Made by a program: the position numbers and the translations under genes. 64,000 bases of DNA from Anaerolineae bacterium (GTDB taxonomy: Bacteria; Chloroflexota; Anaerolineae; Aggregatilineales; Aggregatilineaceae). Position 1 is the stretch's first letter. The number at the start of each line of letters is the position of its first letter. Shown here piece by piece: positions 7,803 through 15,997 of the stretch. The stretch is from NCBI GenBank assembly GCA_018432315.1, contig JAHDLB010000025.1, positions 248,001-312,000 on the forward strand, given 5' to 3'. The notes below the pieces were generated by a model that saw only the letters and a list, made by a program, of their open reading frames with translations, was not told the origin of the DNA and searched no databases.

Positions 7803-9606
7803 CGGCGGCCTCCTCCGGCGCGGTGGGGTACAGGTCCTCGATGCTGGGCAGCAGGGCATCGGCATCCGGCTGGGCGCGCTGGCCCATCATGGCGAGCTGC
7901 CACTGCATGAATCGCGCGGCGCGATCGCGCGGGCGGGGCATCACCAGCGGGCGGCCCCGGCCATCGAAGATCACGCCCGCCGCGCCCGCCGTCACCCGCA
8001 GCTTGAATCGCCGCCGCCCGCTGATCGTCAGCCCGCCGCGCAGCCTGACCGCCACCTCGACCGGGTCGCCGGGCAGCGCCGGAACCATCCAGATCTCGCC
8101 GCCGCGCACGGTGTGATTCAGGACCTGCCCGTCAGCCAGCCGGGCCTGCACGTACATCACGTCCTGCCCGTACCGGACGCGTCCCTGGGGGCTGAACGCC
8201 GTCCCCAGGCTGACCAGGCCGGGCGCTTCGAGCGCCTGCACGGTGATGAGCGGCTTGAGGTAGGCCACCACGCCCAGCGACGACAGCAGGTTGTACGGGT
8301 CGATCTGAAGCTCGGTGATGCCGACCGGCTGCAGCGCGTCCAGCAGCAGCAGCGCCGCGATGCCCGGATGCTGGGCTTGGGTCAGGATCGACCCGGCGGC
8401 AATGATCGGGCGGAAGGCGGGCAGCAGGTCGCCGTGCCCCAGGCCCCAATCGGCGCGCGCTTCGGCCACCAACAGGCGCAAAATCTCGCGCGCGAATGCC
8501 TGTTCGAGCATCAATTCCTCGGCAGTGCCGGGCACCGTGGACGGGCGAAGCTGCTTGTTGTGCGCGTAGTCCCACAGGTCGTCGATCTCGACGTCGAACG
8601 GCACCCAGCGCAGTACGTTCTGCGGCGTGATGGCTTCCTGCGCGCTGACCATGCTGTGTCCCATGCCCAGATCGGTGCGGATGGTGAAGCGCGGCTCGCG
8701 GTCGACGCCCGCCACCAGCGCGCTGTTCGCGCTGCCGATGTCCGCCACCAGCGGCCCGATCCCCTTTTGCGGCAGGTGGCTGAGGTACCGCACGGCGCTG
8801 ATCAGGCCCTGGACGGTCGGGACGACGCCCACCTGGCTGTGACGCCCGATCTCGACGAAGCCGCCGGGCGACTTGGTGCGGTAATCGTCGTACACCAGCG
8901 ACAGCTCGATCTGCGCGGGGAATACCTGCTCGTCGGCCAGCGTGGGCCGCACGTTGCGCGCCATATATACCTCGGTGACCGGCGAGAGCAGCTCGTCCAC
9001 CTCGCGCTTGAGGGCGCGATTCCCGGCGAACAGGACGACCGGCATCTTGCCGCGCGTGAGCAGCAGCAGCGCCTGCTGGATCGTCTTGACCAGGTCGATC
9101 AGGATGTCGTCGGCCCCCTCGTCCGTCCCGCCGACGATCAGGATCAGGTCCGGCTCGTCGCGCAGGATCGCGTTGATCTTCTGCTCCTCGCTGCGCAGGT
9201 CATCGGTGCTGAGCGTGTCGGTGACCGTGACGTAGGTCCCGGCCAGGGCGCGGCGGCCACTGGCGATGCTGATCTCCGGTGTGAGGCCGACCAGAAAGAC
9301 CTTCATGGGGCGCCCGGCGCTGCTCGTCGCCAGGAACTCGTCCACGCCGTGGCCGCCCGCTTCGGGCATGATGAACATCTGATCGGCTTCCAGGCTCAGC
9401 AGGCCGCGCCCGATCTGGTGCGCCATCGCATCCGCGGCGTGCTCGACGCCCAGGCTCACGTTGCTGAGCGGCGGCGCGGCGGTCGTGCGGGCGCGCGAGG
9501 TGGCGATCAGCCGGTACTGGCCCTCGACCAGATCGAGCAGCACCAGCCGGGTGTGCACGTTGCCGATGTCGGCGATCAGGAGCGAGTTGACGTGTTCGAA
9601 TGCCAT
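7786..9606 (-). CDS. MutL/GlmL-type actin-fold (ASKHA) ATPase, extended form
   Basis: 606 aa from the ATG at 9606, 5 nt after the stop of the upstream membrane protein; a longer frame would read through that gene. Phosphate-1 is LLIADIGNVHTRLVLL (D13, G15, T19). A second ADIGSANSALVAG (288-300) and an adenosine-type AAGSILTQAQHPG (403-415) complete the ASKHA signature. This matches the glutamate mutase L family, which is usually about 450-470 aa and encoded beside the cobalamin mutase subunits. Here no mutase subunit or B12-binding motif is nearby. The C-terminal 140 residues (about 465-606) are an extra beta-rich segment. Encoded among integral membrane proteins, it is more likely the motor or switch of an envelope complex than a mutase reactivase; that role is inference. 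Confidence 0.85.
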   Translation of the reverse strand: MAFEHVNSLLIADIGNVHTRLVLLDLVEGQYRLIATSRARTTAAPPLSNVSLGVEHAADAMAHQIGRGLLSLEADQMFIMPEAGGHGVDEFLATSSAGRPMKVFLVGLTPEISIASGRRALAGTYVTVTDTLSTDDLRSEEQKINAILRDEPDLILIVGGTDEGADDILIDLVKTIQQALLLLTRGKMPVVLFAGNRALKREVDELLSPVTEVYMARNVRPTLADEQVFPAQIELSLVYDDYRTKSPGGFVEIGRHSQVGVVPTVQGLISAVRYLSHLPQKGIGPLVADIGSANSALVAGVDREPRFTIRTDLGMGHSMVSAQEAITPQNVLRWVPFDVEIDDLWDYAHNKQLRPSTVPGTAEELMLEQAFAREILRLLVAEARADWGLGHGDLLPAFRPIIAAGSILTQAQHPGIAALLLLDALQPVGITELQIDPYNLLSSLGVVAYLKPLITVQALEAPGLVSLGTAFSPQGRVRYGQDVMYVQARLADGQVLNHTVRGGEIWMVPALPGDPVEVAVRLRGGLTISGRRRFKLRVTAGAAGVIFDGRGRPLVMPRPRDRAARFMQWQLAMMGQRAQPDADALLPSIEDLYPTAPEEAADGNLS

Positions 9607-9611
9607 GCTGA

Positions 9612-10289
9612 TCAGCCCCCCACTCTGTCGAGGATGAACCGGATCTGCGCGTCGATCACGTCGCCGAAAATCGTGATGCTGGTGACAATCGCCCCAGCGT
9701 ACAGGGCCCCTAACGCCACCATCACGAACAGGCGCCCGACCGCGCCCAGCGGGCGAAACAGGCGCGGCGCGCGGATCTCGCCGCCCCGCTCGACCGCCCA
9801 ATACTGGAAATAGGCCAGGGTGGTCACGGTGCCCACCACGATCACGATGCCGTCCAGGGCGCTATCGCCCACCGCCTCCCCGGCCTCGCGCGCCAGCGGG
9901 ATCACCGTCCCGGCGACGGCGCCGACCACGGCGACCGCGGTCCCGATGCCGATCACGGCGGCCAGCCCCAGGTTGCCCACCGGCGCCAGCCGCGGCGACA
10001 GCTTGAACAGCAGCAGCGCGCCGAACAGGAGCGGGACCGCGCCTATCACGCGCAAGGCGACCATCGTCGCGTCGCTGCGCGCGCCCTGATCGGCCAGCAG
10101 CGTGTCGTTCAGCCACGGGACGAGCACGCTCTCCAGCGCCACCACGGCAATGTAGCCCGCCGCCACGCCGACCAGCACGTGCACGGCGATGCGGTAGAGC
10201 ACGTTGTCGCCGAGCAGATAGCTGAACACCAGCAGCGTCAGCACCAGCGAGGCCCACCCGGCTATCAGGTCAAGGGTATCAGGAGTCAC
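9612..10289 (-). CDS. integral membrane protein, about six TM helices
   Basis: 225 aa with GTG start at 10289, which forms a GTGA overlap with the stop of the 1032-aa gene upstream (10286-10288). Hydrophobic segments lie at about 8-28, 32-55, 78-98, 105-130, 145-165 and 180-205, with short loops and no enzymatic motif. It is similar in size and topology to the 222-aa membrane protein two genes earlier, so the pair may be diverged paralogues forming a membrane platform. Family not recognised. Confidence 0.8.
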   Translation of the reverse strand: MTPDTLDLIAGWASLVLTLLVFSYLLGDNVLYRIAVHVLVGVAAGYIAVVALESVLVPWLNDTLLADQGARSDATMVALRVIGAVPLLFGALLLFKLSPRLAPVGNLGLAAVIGIGTAVAVVGAVAGTVIPLAREAGEAVGDSALDGIVIVVGTVTTLAYFQYWAVERGGEIRAPRLFRPLGAVGRLFVMVALGALYAGAIVTSITIFGDVIDAQIRFILDRVGG

Positions 10290-13200
10290 CGCCGTCGCCT
10301 CCGTCCTAGCGCCCGGATACTGTTCACCACCATCCCCAGCGCGATCACGCCCGCCGCCAGCGCCAGCCCCAGCGCCATGCTGTGCCAGCGCGCGTCTTCC
10401 GGATTCGGCAGGTCGAGCGGCAGGTCGCCGGGCATGACGTAGGCCGCCCGCGAGGCCGCGTTGCGCGCCTGGTTGTAGCTGGCCGCGTCGCGATATCCTG
10501 CCAGATAGCCGGCGTACGCGTCCTCGTGGATGTACGGCGCGACGAGCGGCTCCAGCGCCGCCGTGACCAGCGCCACTTTCGGCACATCCACGCTTTCGAG
10601 CTGTTCGGCCCAGGTGCGCACCGCCTCGGACTCGCCGCCGATGACCGCGATCAGGCTGATGTCCGCCTCCACGCGGCTGATCGGCAGGTCGGTCGCCTCG
10701 CCGCGCAGGGTCGTGTCGAATGCCGGGTGGCGCTTGGGGGTGCCGTCGCTGTCCGAATAGGCATAGCGCAGCGAGCGCACGCCGACCGCCTCGCCCGGCA
10801 GGTAGGCCAGCGCGGCGTAATCTTCGCCGGGGACGAGCGCCGTCTCTTGCTGGCCGCGCACCGCGAGCAGCGCCGCGTCATCCGCCAGCGGCTCGATCAC
10901 CGCCCCGGCGTGGAACGCGCCCAGCGGGTCCGTGCTGAGCGCCAGCGGCACCGCCCCACGCGCCAGCACGTCGCGCAGCAGGGCTTCGACCAGCCCGTCC
11001 AATTCGCCCGCCGACGGCGGCCCGTACTCGAACGCGAACAGCACGTAGTCGCCCGGCTCCAGCGCGTCGACCTCACCGGCAACGGCCAGCCGGTCACCGG
11101 CCAGCGCGGGCGGATCCGCGGCCAGGTGCAGCGCGTCGGTCGCGAAGGGCACCAGCAGCCCCACCAGCAGGATCAGCGCCACCAGCACGCGGTCGGGCTT
11201 CAGGCGGCTTTTCCGGCGGCGCGCGGGGGCGGCCTCGCCGGCTTCGGCGTCCTCCGCCTCGTCATCCGCCGATATCGCGTCCATCAGCGCCTGCAGCCGC
11301 CGGGCGCGGGCCTGCTGCTCCGGCGTCACGACCAGCCCTTCGACCGATGGCGCGCGCGTCGCGGGGGGGAACACCGCGTCGATCAGCGGCAGCGCCCCGG
11401 CCACCCCGGCCAGCGGGCCGCTTTCCGGCGCCGGCGCGAGGTCTGCGTCGCCCAGGTCGTGCAGCGCCGCCTCGCGGAAGGCGCGCACGCGGTCGGGCAG
11501 TTCGTCGAGCTGCTTCTGGCGCATGCTCTTTTCCGCGCCGCCGGCCTTCACCGTCACCGGCAGGTCCGAGGGCCGCAGCTCGGCCACCCATTCGGGCTGC
11601 GCGCCGGGCACCGCCGGTTCTTCGGGCAGTTCCGGCTCGGCTTCCGGCTCTGGCTCCACGGCGAGCGGTTGGGGCGGCGGGGTCGGCGGGCGAGCGCTCT
11701 CGTCGCCTGCCGCCGCGAATTGATCGTCGATCTCCGGCAGCGCCTCGCCCGGCTCGCCGCCCGCGAACAACGCCTCGAAATCGGGCATATCGGCGGCCTG
11801 GGGTTCTGCCGGTTGGGCGGGCAGGCCCAGGTCATCGTCCCACACCATACCGGCCCCCAGGTCCTCATCGATCAGGGCCGGCCACGCTTCCTCGCCGGTT
11901 GGCTCCAGGTCCAGTTCCGCTCCCGGTTCCGGCTCACCGGCGGACTCGTCCACATCGTCGTACAGCCCCAGCAGTTGATCGAGCGCCTGGCTGTCCAGCG
12001 GCGCCGTGCCGAGCGCGTCCCCGGCGGCTTCTTCCGCCGGTTCCTCCGGAGCGACGACCTCCTCAGCGCCCATCCCGGCGCCTTCATCCGCCTCCACCTC
12101 CGACAGGTCGGCCAGCCAATCCATGTCGTCTTCGGACACGCTCACCGGGGCCGGTTTTTCCGCCTCGGCTTCGGGGGCCGCCTCGAAGGGCGATTCATCG
12201 AATTCAGCGCTGCCTTCTCCGGCCATATCGCGCAGCCACGCCGGGGCTTCCTCGTCGACCGGGGCAGGCGTGAACTCGTCCGGCGTCAGCGGCTCGAAGC
12301 GCTCGACGAAATCTTCCGGCTCCGTCGCGGCCTCCTCCGGCGCGGCGGCGGGCGGCATCTCGGCCAGCCACGCGTCCACATCGCGCGCGGCAGGCTCGTC
12401 GGGCGGCGGTTGGTCCAGGTCCAGGTCGGGGAAGGGGATGTCTTCCGGCCCGGCGATCGCGTTATCCTGAGCGCCCGCATCACCGAGATCGTCCAGGTCC
12501 GGCAGGGGCAGTTCCTCGCCGGAATCGGCCTCGCCGGGCAGCGGGAGATCCATCCCCGCGAACCAGTCCGGCAGGTCGTCGCCGGACGGCTCGTCGCCGG
12601 GCGCGCCGGGTTCGGGCATATCCACAGGCCGTGTGACGGCTTCCGCCGACAGGTCCAGGTCCTGGAACCAGTCGGGCGCCTGTTCGGTGTCCTGGTCCTC
12701 CAGGCCCAACGCCCAGCCGGGCATGAACTCCGCCTCGCCGGGCGATTCCGGCGGCTCGCCTTCGGGCGGCCCGCCCGCCGCTTCGACCTCGTCGAACCAG
12801 TCGGGGACCTCTTCGAGCAGGCGTTCTTCGGGGGTTTTCTGTTCTTCGCGCAGGCGTTCCTGCTCGCGCTGCTCCCATTCCTCGAAGGTCAGATCCTCGT
12901 CGTCGGGCGCGGGTGCTTCCGCCTCGGGCGGGCGCGCCTCGTTGAGCCAGTCGGGGATCATGCCCGGCTCGGCGGGCGGCGCCTCGTCGGTGGGCATGTC
13001 TTCCGGCTGGTCGTCCACCGCGCTCAGCCAATCCGGGACTATCTCCGGCTCGGCGAGCGGCGCCTCGTCGGCGAACGGTTGCTCCTCCGGCTGGTCGTCC
13101 GCCGCGCTCAGCCAGTCGAGGTCCTCGTCGCTGGACTCGTCGGGGAGATCGGCCTCGGGCGCCTGTCCGAATGCGCTCAACCAGTCGTCATCCGCGGCGG

Positions 13201-13384
13201 GCGCGCCCGGCTCGGCCCCGGCTGCATCGGGCTGATCAGGCTCCAGCCACGGCAGCGCATCCCCGTCAGGCTGGCCGGGCTGCGACTCGCCGGACGGCTC
13301 GCCCTCGGACGCGTCATCATCGTCCATGTCGCGCATCCAGTCCGGCAGCAGGCTGTCATCAAAAAAGTTCGGATCGTCCGGCAT
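10286..13384 (-). CDS. 1032-aa acidic scaffold with repeated P-[DAG]-W-[LFM] motifs and two TM helices
   Basis: Residues 1-720 are highly acidic, Pro/Glu/Asp-rich and apparently disordered. They carry about 13 copies of a short motif such as LPDWMRDM, VPDWLSAV, IPDWLNEA, VPDWFDEV, APDWFQDL, LPDWFAGM, APAWLRDM and MDWLADLS. TM1 is at about 733-751 (after a KSRLKPDR stop-transfer-like patch). An extracytoplasmic globular domain spans about 752-1000, and TM2 (1003-1024) ends in IRALGRRRRR. By the positive-inside rule the acidic tail and C-terminus are cytoplasmic. The motif array looks like multivalent docking sites for partner proteins, plausibly those in this operon. No catalytic domain was recognised in the extracytoplasmic part. 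Confidence 0.8.
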   Translation of the reverse strand: MPDDPNFFDDSLLPDWMRDMDDDDASEGEPSGESQPGQPDGDALPWLEPDQPDAAGAEPGAPAADDDWLSAFGQAPEADLPDESSDEDLDWLSAADDQPEEQPFADEAPLAEPEIVPDWLSAVDDQPEDMPTDEAPPAEPGMIPDWLNEARPPEAEAPAPDDEDLTFEEWEQREQERLREEQKTPEERLLEEVPDWFDEVEAAGGPPEGEPPESPGEAEFMPGWALGLEDQDTEQAPDWFQDLDLSAEAVTRPVDMPEPGAPGDEPSGDDLPDWFAGMDLPLPGEADSGEELPLPDLDDLGDAGAQDNAIAGPEDIPFPDLDLDQPPPDEPAARDVDAWLAEMPPAAAPEEAATEPEDFVERFEPLTPDEFTPAPVDEEAPAWLRDMAGEGSAEFDESPFEAAPEAEAEKPAPVSVSEDDMDWLADLSEVEADEGAGMGAEEVVAPEEPAEEAAGDALGTAPLDSQALDQLLGLYDDVDESAGEPEPGAELDLEPTGEEAWPALIDEDLGAGMVWDDDLGLPAQPAEPQAADMPDFEALFAGGEPGEALPEIDDQFAAAGDESARPPTPPPQPLAVEPEPEAEPELPEEPAVPGAQPEWVAELRPSDLPVTVKAGGAEKSMRQKQLDELPDRVRAFREAALHDLGDADLAPAPESGPLAGVAGALPLIDAVFPPATRAPSVEGLVVTPEQQARARRLQALMDAISADDEAEDAEAGEAAPARRRKSRLKPDRVLVALILLVGLLVPFATDALHLAADPPALAGDRLAVAGEVDALEPGDYVLFAFEYGPPSAGELDGLVEALLRDVLARGAVPLALSTDPLGAFHAGAVIEPLADDAALLAVRGQQETALVPGEDYAALAYLPGEAVGVRSLRYAYSDSDGTPKRHPAFDTTLRGEATDLPISRVEADISLIAVIGGESEAVRTWAEQLESVDVPKVALVTAALEPLVAPYIHEDAYAGYLAGYRDAASYNQARNAASRAAYVMPGDLPLDLPNPEDARWHSMALGLALAAGVIALGMVVNSIRALGRRRRR

Positions 13385-13408
13385 AGCAGTCCTGTCCCTC
13401 GCGCGGCG

Positions 13409-14077
13409 TCAGTCGCGGAATGACCGGTCCTGGCCGATCAACACGCGGACCCCGACGGTCAGCGTGCCCAGGCCCACCCCGATCAACAGGCCGCGCATCC
13501 CGGCGCTGGCCGGTACGCGCACGACCCAATCGCGCACATCGCGCAGCACATCCATATCCTCAAACGGAACCCATCCCACCAGCACGACGATCACCGTCAG
13601 GCTGAAGAGCGCATTCCACACCGTGACGCGGTCGCGCATCAGGCGGTAGGCCGCGAACACCAGGAAGAACACCAGCAGCGCCGCCAGCGCCGACTCCAGG
13701 CTGACCTGCACCGACTCGAAGACGCGCACGCTGATCTGCTCGCCCTCCAGATCGCCCGACCAGACCTCGGCCCGGTCGAGGATCCGCAGCACGCCCACCA
13801 CCAGCGCCACCACCAGCACGAGCACACTGTACGGCCAGCCGCGCTCGGCCCGCACGAAGCGCCCCAGGTGGACCGCCACCAGGTTGACCAGCCCGGCCAG
13901 CACGGCCACGGCGGCGATCACGGTGACGAGCTGGATCAAAAACCGCGCCGTATCGGCAGCGGTCGAGCCGTCGTCGCTCAGCAGGCCGATCAGGGTGACC
14001 AGCCCGGAGCTGATCACGATGACGGTCGCCAGGAAGTTGAGTAAGCGATGGCGCTGCGCGCCGCTGTTCGTCGCCAT
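13409..14077 (-). CDS. integral membrane protein, about six TM helices
   Basis: 222 aa. Hydrophobic helices lie at about 14-34, 45-68, 80-100, 125-147, 155-170 and 195-212, with an external-looking loop around residues 100-125. It starts at ATG 14077, 7 nt after the stop of the 246-aa gene. Twenty-four nucleotides separate it from the acidic scaffold gene. No known transporter or enzyme signature was seen. It probably pairs with the 225-aa membrane protein downstream. Confidence 0.8.
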   Translation of the reverse strand: MATNSGAQRHRLLNFLATVIVISSGLVTLIGLLSDDGSTAADTARFLIQLVTVIAAVAVLAGLVNLVAVHLGRFVRAERGWPYSVLVLVVALVVGVLRILDRAEVWSGDLEGEQISVRVFESVQVSLESALAALLVFFLVFAAYRLMRDRVTVWNALFSLTVIVVLVGWVPFEDMDVLRDVRDWVVRVPASAGMRGLLIGVGLGTLTVGVRVLIGQDRSFRD

Positions 14078-14084
14078 AGTCGCC

Positions 14085-14825
14085 TCAGACCGCCGCCTGC
14101 ACCGCGGCCACGATGATGCCCAGGATCACCAGCCAGCGCAGCACGTCCAGCGCGACCACGCCGCCCCGTTCCAACGGGCTGCCGTTCAAATACGCCGCCG
14201 CCACGTACAATTCTTCGCCCAGCAGGGCCTCGTCCGCCTGGACGAACGCGACGGCCTGCCCCTCCGGCAGATCGCTGTGCGCGATCAGGCCCTGGTCGTG
14301 GCGGAGCGCGCTCTCGCCCAGCAGCGCCATTTCCACGCCGAACCGCCCCAGCAGCACGCTGCTGTGCACGTCCGCATCCGCGGCCAGGCTGGCGGCCCCG
14401 GCGGCAAACGACAGCGAGCGCGCGCCTTGCGGATACCACGCGGCGGCGCTGCTGCGATAGTGCGCCATGTTCTGGCGGAACTCGTAGGCCCGGCGCAGCG
14501 TGTCCTGCGCCAGCGGGAGCGTCAGCGGCTGGCTCAGCGTGACCAGCGGCGTCTGGCGGCTGACGGCTAACCGCTCCGAGAGCCGGTAGACGACCTCCGC
14601 CGCGGCCAGGGCGCTGAGGCTGCTGCTCGCGCCCAGGGCGCTGCTGCCCAGCGAGAAGTGAATCCGGTTGCTGCTCTCGACGGCGTCGGCGGCCTGTTCG
14701 GGCAGCACCCGGTACGCGGCGATCGGCCTGTGGTACAGCCGGGCCCGCCGCCAGAGAATCCGGGCTGCCAGGGTCTGCGCCAGGGCAACCGCCAGAAGAA
14801 CCCAGGTAAGCTCAGTGTTATTCAT
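14085..14825 (-). CDS. DUF6754-like membrane-anchored protein
   Basis: 246 aa with an N-terminal TM helix (about 5-24) and a C-terminal TM helix (about 225-243), enclosing a soluble alpha/beta domain. Features such as RIHFSLGSSALGAS, a central EFRQNMAHY segment and LLGEELYVAAAYL near the end resemble DUF6754 as I remember it; that family is uncharacterised. The start overlaps the end of the 98-aa gene by 8 bp, so the two are translationally coupled. It is probably a membrane component of the MutL-like ATPase complex. Confidence 0.7.
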   Translation of the reverse strand: MNNTELTWVLLAVALAQTLAARILWRRARLYHRPIAAYRVLPEQAADAVESSNRIHFSLGSSALGASSSLSALAAAEVVYRLSERLAVSRQTPLVTLSQPLTLPLAQDTLRRAYEFRQNMAHYRSSAAAWYPQGARSLSFAAGAASLAADADVHSSVLLGRFGVEMALLGESALRHDQGLIAHSDLPEGQAVAFVQADEALLGEELYVAAAYLNGSPLERGGVVALDVLRWLVILGIIVAAVQAAV

Positions 14826-15114
14826 GAGATGTCAACCCGCCATCCGGCTCAACCAGCCTGTCCCGCAGCCAGGCCATCCCGCCCGGCTGATCCAGCACGC
14901 GCGCCAGCGCGCCGATCTCGTCGCGCGGGACGAACAGCCCCAGCGCCGGCTGCGCGATCCATAACACGTGCGCCCCCAACGGCCCCAACGGCTCCGCCGC
15001 ATCGAGCAGCGCGCCGGCCAGCCCGTCCAGGCGGGCGGCGTGCAGGCGTCGGGACCAGCGGGCGAGCCGCTGCGCCCAGCGTTCGGCGTCAGGGGGAGCC
15101 ATCATCGGTAACAT
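14818..15114 (-). CDS. 98-aa uncharacterised protein, first gene of MutL operon (leaderless)
   Basis: The start is placed at ATG 15114 because a TATACT -10 element ends exactly 7 nt upstream, which would put the transcript 5' end on the A of ATG; no Shine-Dalgarno exists. The product is a small helical soluble protein (MLPMMAPPDAERWAQRLARW at the N-terminus) rich in Ala, Leu and Arg. Family not recognised. It overlaps the DUF6754-like gene by 8 bp and heads the operon. Confidence 0.7.
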   Translation of the reverse strand: MLPMMAPPDAERWAQRLARWSRRLHAARLDGLAGALLDAAEPLGPLGAHVLWIAQPALGLFVPRDEIGALARVLDQPGGMAWLRDRLVEPDGGLTSHE

Positions 15115-15120
15115 AGCGCC

Positions 15121-15126
15121 AGTATA
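15121..15126 (-). promoter_or_regulatory. -10 element TATACT of leaderless promoter for the MutL operon
   Basis: Minus-strand TATACT at 15126-15121 followed by 6 nt and the ATG at 15114. The -35 is weak. It is divergent from the T-box promoter about 80 bp away. Confidence 0.6.
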
Positions 15127-15205
15127 GCACAGCGCAGTTTGTGGAGGAAATCGTACCAGCGACCTAGAAACGGCGCCCGCGGGCCGGGTCATTCGTAAGA
15201 AAACC

Positions 15206-15234
15206 TTGACACTCCGGTCCTTTTTGCGTATCCT
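15206..15234 (+). promoter_or_regulatory. consensus sigma-A promoter for T-box/thrS transcript
   Basis: TTGACA at 15206-15211, a 17-bp spacer, then TATCCT at 15229-15234. The predicted transcript start is near 15241. Confidence 0.85.
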
Positions 15235-15240
15235 CAATGG

Positions 15241-15520
15241 CATATTACAAATTGGCACAAAGCGTTGACCGGGACGAGTATTGGCCCCGGCCATTCCCAG
15301 GGAAAGCGGGTCGTGGACTGGAAACCCGCTCGATTGGCCCGCCAGGAAAACCCCCCGCGAGCGCGTCGCCGAACCGCCCCGGCGCAGTAGGTGATGCCGG
15401 CTGGCCCCGTTACCGGCCCCAAGAGGACAACCGCGCCCCGGCGCGCGCGTCGAAATTGGGTGGAACCGCGTGGATCATGAGGACCCTCGCCCCAAGTCTG
15501 TTGGGCGGGGGTCTACTATT
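15241..15520 (+). ncRNA. T-box riboswitch leader (threonyl-tRNA sensing, transcriptional)
   Basis: The core T-box TTGGG-TGGAACC-GCG lies at 15456-15470. TTGGG pairs with CCCAA (15491-15495) and GCG with CGC (15488-15490), leaving the 7-nt TGGAACC bulge of a canonical antiterminator. CGCCC is also the 5' arm of the terminator at 15482-15513, so the two folds exclude each other. Upstream, CCGGG (15269-15273) pairs with CCCGG (15378-15382) to close Stem I. ACGAGTA sits on the 5' side of the specifier loop (AGTA at 15277-15280) and GAACCG on the 3' side, giving ACC (Thr) at 15373-15375 as the best specifier. Uncharged tRNA-Thr should promote read-through into the 118-aa gene and thrS. The specifier is less certain than the antiterminator. 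Confidence 0.9.
15482..15520 (+). terminator. T-box intrinsic terminator
   Basis: GACCCTCGCCC (15482-15492) pairs with GGGCGGGGGTC (15503-15513) as an 11-bp stem with one G-U pair and a 10-nt loop. The tail TACTATTT is only moderately U-rich. Confidence 0.8.
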
Positions 15521-15581
15521 TGGAGTCAGTTTGGGTGTAAGATGGGAACAACTGGCTCACTGAGTAAGAAGGCGAACGACC

Positions 15582-15938
15582 GTGTTGATCAAGCGCGTTT
15601 GGATTGAACCCGAGTCGATCCTGGGATTTGATCCCAAGACCGACAGCGCCGATGTGTTGGTGGAGATGGAAGACAACAAGCTGTGGCAGGCGCACTTCGT
15701 GACGCTGGCCCATCTCCAGCAGGAAATGCAGCTCAGCCTGGATGTTGCCCGCGAGCACAACCAGTCGCTGGCGCCGACCCCGTTCCTCGCGCTGGAAACG
15801 CCGCACGTCATCGTCGAGATGCTGACGGCGGACATCATCGAGGACGTGATCGACAACCTGATGGCTCTCGGCGTGTTCGAGAGCGTGTTTGCCGAATTCG
15901 AGGCCGAAGCCCGCGATACCGACATCGTCGGGACGTAA
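15582..15938 (+). CDS. 118-aa uncharacterised protein between T-box and thrS
   Basis: GTG start at 15582 (next codon TTG) with AAGAAGG 6 nt upstream. The acidic soluble product begins MLIKRVWIEPESILGFDPKT, has a beta-rich first half and a helical second half with many Glu/Asp. Family not recognised. Because it is the first gene behind the T-box it should rise when tRNA-Thr is uncharged, suggesting a role linked to translation or Thr supply, although this is guilt by association. Confidence 0.7.
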   Translation: MLIKRVWIEPESILGFDPKTDSADVLVEMEDNKLWQAHFVTLAHLQQEMQLSLDVAREHNQSLAPTPFLALETPHVIVEMLTADIIEDVIDNLMALGVFESVFAEFEAEARDTDIVGT

Positions 15939-15955
15939 CGACAAAGGAGCGCGCC

Positions 15956-15997
15956 ATGACCGATCCAACCGGCAGCACTACCGGGCGGCCCTGGTAG
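15956..15997 (+). CDS. candidate Thr-rich leader peptide upstream of thrS
   Basis: A 13-codon frame reads MTDPTGSTTGRPW and stops with TAG. AAAGGAG lies 7 nt before its ATG, better than the site of many real genes here. Four of 13 codons are Thr. The stop codon is the first part of a nested inverted repeat (15993-16067), the arrangement expected of ribosome-coupled attenuation. It may also be chance; coding evidence is limited by its length. Confidence 0.4.
   Translation: MTDPTGSTTGRPW

Noticed and set aside
10382-13423. 1013-aa plus-strand frame opposite the acidic scaffold
   Set aside because: Antisense of an Asp/Glu/Pro-rich gene; the minus-strand gene has overlap-coupled neighbours and TM helices.
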